A stretch of 9,395 nt of DNA, from assembly GCA_903876615.1 (NCBI GenBank), contig CAIRAS010000033.1, positions 1 through 9,395 of the forward strand. Reading direction: 5' to 3'. Source of the DNA: an uncultured Holophagaceae bacterium (GTDB taxonomy: Bacteria > Acidobacteriota > Holophagae > Holophagales > Holophagaceae). Within the stretch, counting starts at the first letter, position 1. Each line of letters begins with the position of its first letter. The notes beneath the pieces are model-generated. The model saw only the letters and a list, made by a program, of their open reading frames with translations. It searched no databases and was not told the DNA's origin. Shown in pieces: positions 5,812-9,395 of the stretch. The position numbers and the translations under genes are program-made.

Positions 5812-6588
5812 ATGAGCGAATCAGCCATGCTTCCCTCCCTCTTCCTCGCCCACGGCTCCCCCATGCTCGCCCTGGAGGGCGGTGCCTGGGGTGAGCGCCT
5901 GGCGGCCCTGGGCCGTGGTCTGCCTGAAGTGCGCGCCATCCTGGTCTGCTCCGCCCACTGGGAGGCGGCGGGCCCTTTCCGGCTAACCTCGGCCGAGGTG
6001 CCGGGGATCCTGCACGACTTCGGCGGCTTTCCGGAGGAGCTCTTCAGGCTGGACTACCCGGCGCCCGGGGCTCCGGCCCTGGCCGCGGAGGCGGCGGCCC
6101 TGCTGCGTGGGGCGGGCCTCGAGGCGGTGCTGGATCCCGAGCGGCCCCTGGATCACGGCGCCTGGGTGCCCCTGCGCGCCCTGTATCCCGAAGCCAGGAT
6201 TCCGGTGATCCAGCTCTCGCTGCCCCGGCCCCGAACGCCCGAGCAGCTGCTGGCCGCGGGTCGCGCCCTGGCGCCCCTGCGGGAGCGCGGGGTGCTGATC
6301 CTGGGCAGCGGGGGCGTGGTGCACAACCTCCGCCTGCTGGACTGGGCCGACGCCACGGGCCCCCGGCCCTGGGCCCTGGCCTTCGAGGGCTGGCTGCGGG
6401 AACGCCTGGCCGCCGGCGAGTCCATCGCGGACTGGAAGCAGGCCCCCGGGGCTGCCGAGTCGGTGCCCTCCTCCGAGCACCTGGATCCTCTCTTCGTGGC
6501 CATGGGCGCGGCGGGCGGGCCGCCCGATGTGATCTTCGACCAGTGGCAGCTGGGGAGCCTCAGCCTGGCGAGCTACCGGTTCGACTAA
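5812..6588 (+). CDS. Class III extradiol ring-cleavage dioxygenase, DODA/YgiD type
   Basis: This is a 258-residue member of the LigB-like family containing plant 4,5-DOPA extradiol dioxygenase and E. coli YgiD, non-heme metal enzymes that cleave catechol rings. Family signatures in order: PSLFLAHGSPMLALE (His14), ILVCSAHWE (His49), ILHDFGGFPEELFRLDYPAPG (His68), DHGAWVPLRALYPEA (His115), PVIQLSLP, ILGSGGVVHNLRLLDW (His171) and SSEHLDPLFVAMGA (His223). His14, His49 and His171 are the expected metal ligands; His115 and His223 are likely substrate/catalytic residues. The length is normal. The start is uncertain: ATG 5812 and ATG 5827 are both in frame and neither has a good Shine-Dalgarno sequence, so a leaderless transcript is possible. 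Its TAA overlaps the TAG of the converging permease gene (shared CTAA at 6585-6588). The physiological substrate is unknown, and no aromatic-degradation neighbours are visible. Confidence 0.9.
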   Translation: MSESAMLPSLFLAHGSPMLALEGGAWGERLAALGRGLPEVRAILVCSAHWEAAGPFRLTSAEVPGILHDFGGFPEELFRLDYPAPGAPALAAEAAALLRGAGLEAVLDPERPLDHGAWVPLRALYPEARIPVIQLSLPRPRTPEQLLAAGRALAPLRERGVLILGSGGVVHNLRLLDWADATGPRPWALAFEGWLRERLAAGESIADWKQAPGAAESVPSSEHLDPLFVAMGAAGGPPDVIFDQWQLGSLSLASYRFD

Positions 6589-7715
6589 GCCATGGTCTTC
6601 CGGAAGCGCCCGGCGGCGAGCACCAACATGGTGCCGCCCAAGGCCGCCAGGGCGAGCATCTGGGGCCAGAGCACCTGGGGGCCCAGGCCCTTGAGGAACA
6701 CCCCCCGGATGATCACCAGGTAGTAGCGCAGGGGGTTCAGGTAGGTGAGCCACTGCACACCCTCGGGCATGTTGGCGATGGGATACACGAAGCCCGAGAG
6801 CATGAAGGCCGGCAGCATGAAGAAGAAGGCCGTCATCATGGCCTGCTGCTGGGTGGCGCTCACGGTGGAGATGAACAGGCCCACGCCCAGGGTGCTGAGC
6901 AGGTAGAGGGCTGTGCCCAGGAACAGCATCAGGGGATTGCCGAGCAGGGGCACCCGGAACCAGAACACGGCGACGAGGGTGATGAGAGCGACGTCCACGA
7001 AGCCGATGAGGGCGAAGGGAATGGTCTTCCCGAGGATGAACTCCAGCCGCCCGATGGGCGTCACCATGATCTGCTCCATGGTGCCGATCTCCCGCTCGCG
7101 GACGATGGCCATGCTGGAGAGAATGATGGAGATCACCGCCACCAGCATGGCCAGCACGCCCGGGACGAAGAAGTTGCGGCTGTCGAGGTTGGGGTTGAAC
7201 CAGGCCCGGGCGACCAGGGTGACGGGCTCGGCCTCCAGGCGCAGGCCCGCGCTCCGGGCGAAGCGCTGCTCCATGCGGGCGCGGTTGAAGTCGGCGGCGA
7301 TGCGGGAGGCGTAGCTCAGGATGACGCTGGCGGTGTTGGAGTCCGAGCCGTCCAGCAGCAGCTGGGCCTGGGCCGTTCGATTGCCGTCGAGGTCCTCGGC
7401 GAAGCCCCGGTTGAGGCGGAGCACTGCCTTGGCCTCCCCCGAGTCCAGCACCGCCTGGATCTCCTTCTCGGAGCTGATTCGGCGCACCACGTCGAAGCAC
7501 CCGGAGCCCTCGAAGCGGGCCAGGAGGTCCCGGCTGACCGGGGTCCGGTCCAGGTCGTAGACGGCCAGGGGCACGTGGCGCACGTCCGTGCTGACCGCGT
7601 AGCCGATGACCAGCACCTGCACCACGGGCACGATGAAGATGACGGCCCGCATCCTCGGGTTCCGGAGGACCTGGATGAACTCCTTGATGAGCATGCGGAG
7701 GAGGCGTTCGAGCAT
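6585..7715 (-). CDS. ABC-2 type export permease (YbhR-like), second permease of the operon
   Basis: This is a 376-residue inner-membrane subunit of a drug- or lipid-export ABC transporter. Layout: cytoplasmic amphipathic start (LIKEFIQVLRNPRM), TM1 at about residues 22-44, a large extracytoplasmic domain (~45-185) with RFEGSGCFDVV and LLDGSDSNTASV, then a membrane block of about five helices. This begins at FFVPGVLAMLVAVISIILS and includes the ABC-2 signature REREIGTMEQIMVTP. It has the topology of YhhJ/YbhS/YbhR permeases. ATG 7715 was chosen because AGGAGGG (7724-7730) lies eight bases upstream and the family N-terminus begins here. A longer in-frame extension to 7805 would run into the preceding gene and has no family character. 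It starts 14 nt after the upstream permease stop, in the same operon. Its stop overlaps the stop of the convergent dioxygenase. The substrate is not inferable. Confidence 0.93.
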   Translation of the reverse strand: MLERLLRMLIKEFIQVLRNPRMRAVIFIVPVVQVLVIGYAVSTDVRHVPLAVYDLDRTPVSRDLLARFEGSGCFDVVRRISSEKEIQAVLDSGEAKAVLRLNRGFAEDLDGNRTAQAQLLLDGSDSNTASVILSYASRIAADFNRARMEQRFARSAGLRLEAEPVTLVARAWFNPNLDSRNFFVPGVLAMLVAVISIILSSMAIVREREIGTMEQIMVTPIGRLEFILGKTIPFALIGFVDVALITLVAVFWFRVPLLGNPLMLFLGTALYLLSTLGVGLFISTVSATQQQAMMTAFFFMLPAFMLSGFVYPIANMPEGVQWLTYLNPLRYYLVIIRGVFLKGLGPQVLWPQMLALAALGGTMLVLAAGRFRKTMA

Positions 7716-7729
7716 GGGCGGTTCCCTCC

Positions 7730-8881
7730 TCAGTCCAGGCGTTTCTTGAAGCTGCGGAAGGCGAGCATGAGCATCAACGCGGCGAAGGCCAGCATGAGCA
7801 GACACTCGGGCCAGAGCTCGGGGATGCCCGCGCCCTTGAGGTAGAGGCCCCGGAGGATGGTCACGAAGTAGCGGGCGGGAATGAAGTAGGTCACCACCTG
7901 CATGGGCTTGGGCATGTTCCCGACGTCGAACATGAAGCCCGACAGCAGGAAGGCCGGGAGGAAGGTGGCCACGAAGGCCGCCTGGCTGGCCACAAGCTGA
8001 CTCTTGGCCATGGTGCTGATGAAGATGCCCAGGGCGAGCGCGCCCACCAGGAACACAGCCGACACCCCGAAGAGCAACAGGAGGCTGCCCCGGATCGGCA
8101 CATCAAAGAGGAACCGGCCCGCGAGCACCGAGAGCAGCATGTCGAGCATGCCGATCACGAAGTAGGGCGCGAGCTTGCCGAGGATCAGCTCCTGGCCCCG
8201 AACGGGCGTGGAGATGAGCTGCTCCATGGTACCCGTCTCCCACTCGCGGGCGATGGTGAGGGACGTGAGCAGGGCCGTGATGAGCATCATGATCACGGCG
8301 ATGAGGCCGGGCACGATGAAGATCTTCGACTCCATGTCCGTGTTGAACCAGGCCCGGACCCGCAGCTCCAGGGGCAGGGCGGGGCTGCTGCCGGTGAGGC
8401 GCCGGACCTTCTCCACCAGGATCGCCTGGGAGTAGCCCCGCACGATGCTCTCCGCGTAGGCCAGGGCGAGGGTGGTCGTGTTGGCATCGCTGCCGTCCGC
8501 CAGCACCTGCACCTGGGTGATCCGCTCGGCGGCCACCCGGCGGCCGAAGTCCACGGGGATCACCAGGGCCAACATGGCCCGGCCCTGACTGATGGCCTGC
8601 TCGACCTCGCGGATGTCCCCGGGCCGGGCCACCACCGAGAAGTAGCGGGAGCCCTCGAAGCGGGCCACCAGCTCCCGGCTCTGGGGCGTGCGGCTCTGGT
8701 CCAGCACCGCCAGTGGCACGCGGTCCAGGTCCAGCGTGAGGGCGTAGCCGAAGATCATGAGCATGATCATGGGCAGCACGATGGCGATGCCCAGGGCGCG
8801 CCGGTCGCGCAGGACGTGGAGGAACTCCTTCCGGGCCACGGCCGCGAGGCGGCGGAGGGAGAGCAGTCTCGGCGCGCTCAC
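7730..8881 (-). CDS. ABC-2 type export permease (YbhS-like), first permease of the operon
   Basis: This 383-residue paralogue of the following permease has the same plan: ARKEFLHVLRDRRALG, TM1 at about residues 28-50, an extracytoplasmic domain (~51-190) containing RFEGSRYFSVV and LADGSDANTTTL, then about five helices with REWETGTMEQLISTP and the C-terminal RYFVTILRGLYLKG. The start is GTG 8881, overlapping the ATPase stop as GTGA. GGGAG (8890-8894) lies eight bases upstream, within the ATPase gene, so translation is likely coupled. The two permeases share many motifs but are clearly diverged, consistent with an old tandem duplication and a heterodimeric membrane domain. Gene order ATPase-permease-permease matches E. 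coli ybhF-ybhS-ybhR; an HlyD-type adaptor (ybhG equivalent) would be expected beyond the right edge. Confidence 0.93.
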   Translation of the reverse strand: MSAPRLLSLRRLAAVARKEFLHVLRDRRALGIAIVLPMIMLMIFGYALTLDLDRVPLAVLDQSRTPQSRELVARFEGSRYFSVVARPGDIREVEQAISQGRAMLALVIPVDFGRRVAAERITQVQVLADGSDANTTTLALAYAESIVRGYSQAILVEKVRRLTGSSPALPLELRVRAWFNTDMESKIFIVPGLIAVIMMLITALLTSLTIAREWETGTMEQLISTPVRGQELILGKLAPYFVIGMLDMLLSVLAGRFLFDVPIRGSLLLLFGVSAVFLVGALALGIFISTMAKSQLVASQAAFVATFLPAFLLSGFMFDVGNMPKPMQVVTYFIPARYFVTILRGLYLKGAGIPELWPECLLMLAFAALMLMLAFRSFKKRLD

Positions 8882-9395
8882 GAGGAGAACTCCCGCTGGG
8901 CGCCGTCGGCCCGGTCCCGGGCCTCGATGAGGGAGACGAAGACGTCCTCCAGGGAGGGCTCGATGCGCTCGGTGCGATCCACGCGGAACCCCGCCTGCTC
9001 CAGCGCCTGTCGCAGCACCGGCGCCAGGGCCTCGGCGTCTTCGGTCATGAGGTGGAGGTCCCGGCCGAAGAGGGCCGCGTCCCGGACCCCGGCCACCGTC
9101 GCAGCGATCCCCAGGGCCTCATGGGAGCGCTCGCAGGTGACGGCGAGCACCTGGTCCACCATGAGGTGCCCCTTCATCTCGGAGGGCGTCCCCAGGGCCG
9201 CCAACTCTCCCCGGTAGATGAGGGCCAGGCGGTCGCAGTACTCGGCCTCCTCCATGTAGTGGGTGGTGACGAAGACGGTGACGCCCTGGTGCGCCAGCTG
9301 GTGGATGAGGTCCCAGAAGCTGCGCCGGCTCAGGGGATCCACGCCGGAGGTGGGCTCGTCCAGGAAGAGCACCTCGGGCTCGTGGAGCAGGGCGC
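8878..9395 (-). CDS. ABC exporter ATP-binding protein, N-terminus beyond window
   Basis: This is the energy-coupling subunit of the exporter encoded with the two downstream permeases. Only the last ~172 codons are inside the window. Visible are the Walker B and D-loop (VLFLDEPTSGVDPLSRR), the switch histidine in VTTHYMEEAEYCDRL, then the usual RGELAALGTPSEMK segment and a C-terminal extension ending IEPSLEDVFVSLIE, typical of CcmA/YbhF-type ATPases of ABC-2 exporters. Walker A, the Q-loop and the LSGGQ signature would lie to the right and cannot be checked. It is also unclear whether this is a single-domain ATPase or the second half of a tandem YbhF-like protein. The frame is open to the edge (two leftover bases at 9394-9395). 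Its TGA overlaps the GTG of the next gene. Confidence 0.93.
   Translation of the reverse strand, partial: ALLHEPEVLFLDEPTSGVDPLSRRSFWDLIHQLAHQGVTVFVTTHYMEEAEYCDRLALIYRGELAALGTPSEMKGHLMVDQVLAVTCERSHEALGIAATVAGVRDAALFGRDLHLMTEDAEALAPVLRQALEQAGFRVDRTERIEPSLEDVFVSLIEARDRADGAQREFSS

Noticed and set aside
5983..7844. Long open frames on both strands (5983-7500 minus, 6543-7844 plus)
   Set aside because: Both are shadows of the dioxygenase and permease genes in GC-rich DNA; their translations are rich in Gly/Pro/Arg/His and carry no motifs.

Overview
This is a GC-rich, densely coded bacterial chromosome segment with ten protein genes and one short non-autonomous mobile element. No rRNA, tRNA or CRISPR array is visible. 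The combination of PdxJ-type B6 synthesis, a PATAN (DUF4388) protein, a CheZ-like phosphatase and an FAA-type acyl-CoA ligase in high-GC DNA suggests a Gram-negative bacterium. An acidobacterium (Holophaga/Geothrix type) or a delta-/betaproteobacterium would fit, but this is a guess from style and gene content.

Layout. Positions 1-1266 (minus) hold most of a long-chain acyl-CoA synthetase that runs off the left edge. It is divergent, across only 30 nt, from a plus-strand pair: a XerC/XerD tyrosine recombinase (1297-2226) and a fumarylacetoacetate-hydrolase-family enzyme (2249-2935). At 2940-3214 lies a ~270-bp MITE-like element with perfect 22-bp terminal inverted repeats, flanked by CTAG. 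It sits exactly in a convergent gene junction. To its right is a minus-strand operon, transcribed from about 5702 down to 3211: pdxJ (TTG start), then a PATAN protein (ATGA overlap), then a HAMP-like/CheZ-like phosphatase. A ~110-bp AT-enriched divergent spacer (5703-5811) separates it from a plus-strand DODA/YgiD-type extradiol dioxygenase (5812-6588). That gene's stop codon overlaps, tail to tail, the stop of the last gene of an ABC-2 export operon on the minus strand. This operon is read from the right edge: ATP-binding subunit (partial), permease 1 (GTGA overlap), permease 2. The order matches the ybhF-ybhS-ybhR arrangement.

How the genes work together. The ABC subunit and its two paralogous permeases almost certainly form one exporter. 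pdxJ, the PATAN protein and the CheZ-like protein look co-transcribed, which places a B6 enzyme upstream of two signalling proteins. The remaining genes are independent housekeeping or metabolic functions. The two most interesting points are the palindromic element, which fits between two stop codons, and the soluble HAMP-like/CheZ-like fusion, which keeps the CheZ catalytic Asp/Gln pair and a CheY-binding-like tail.
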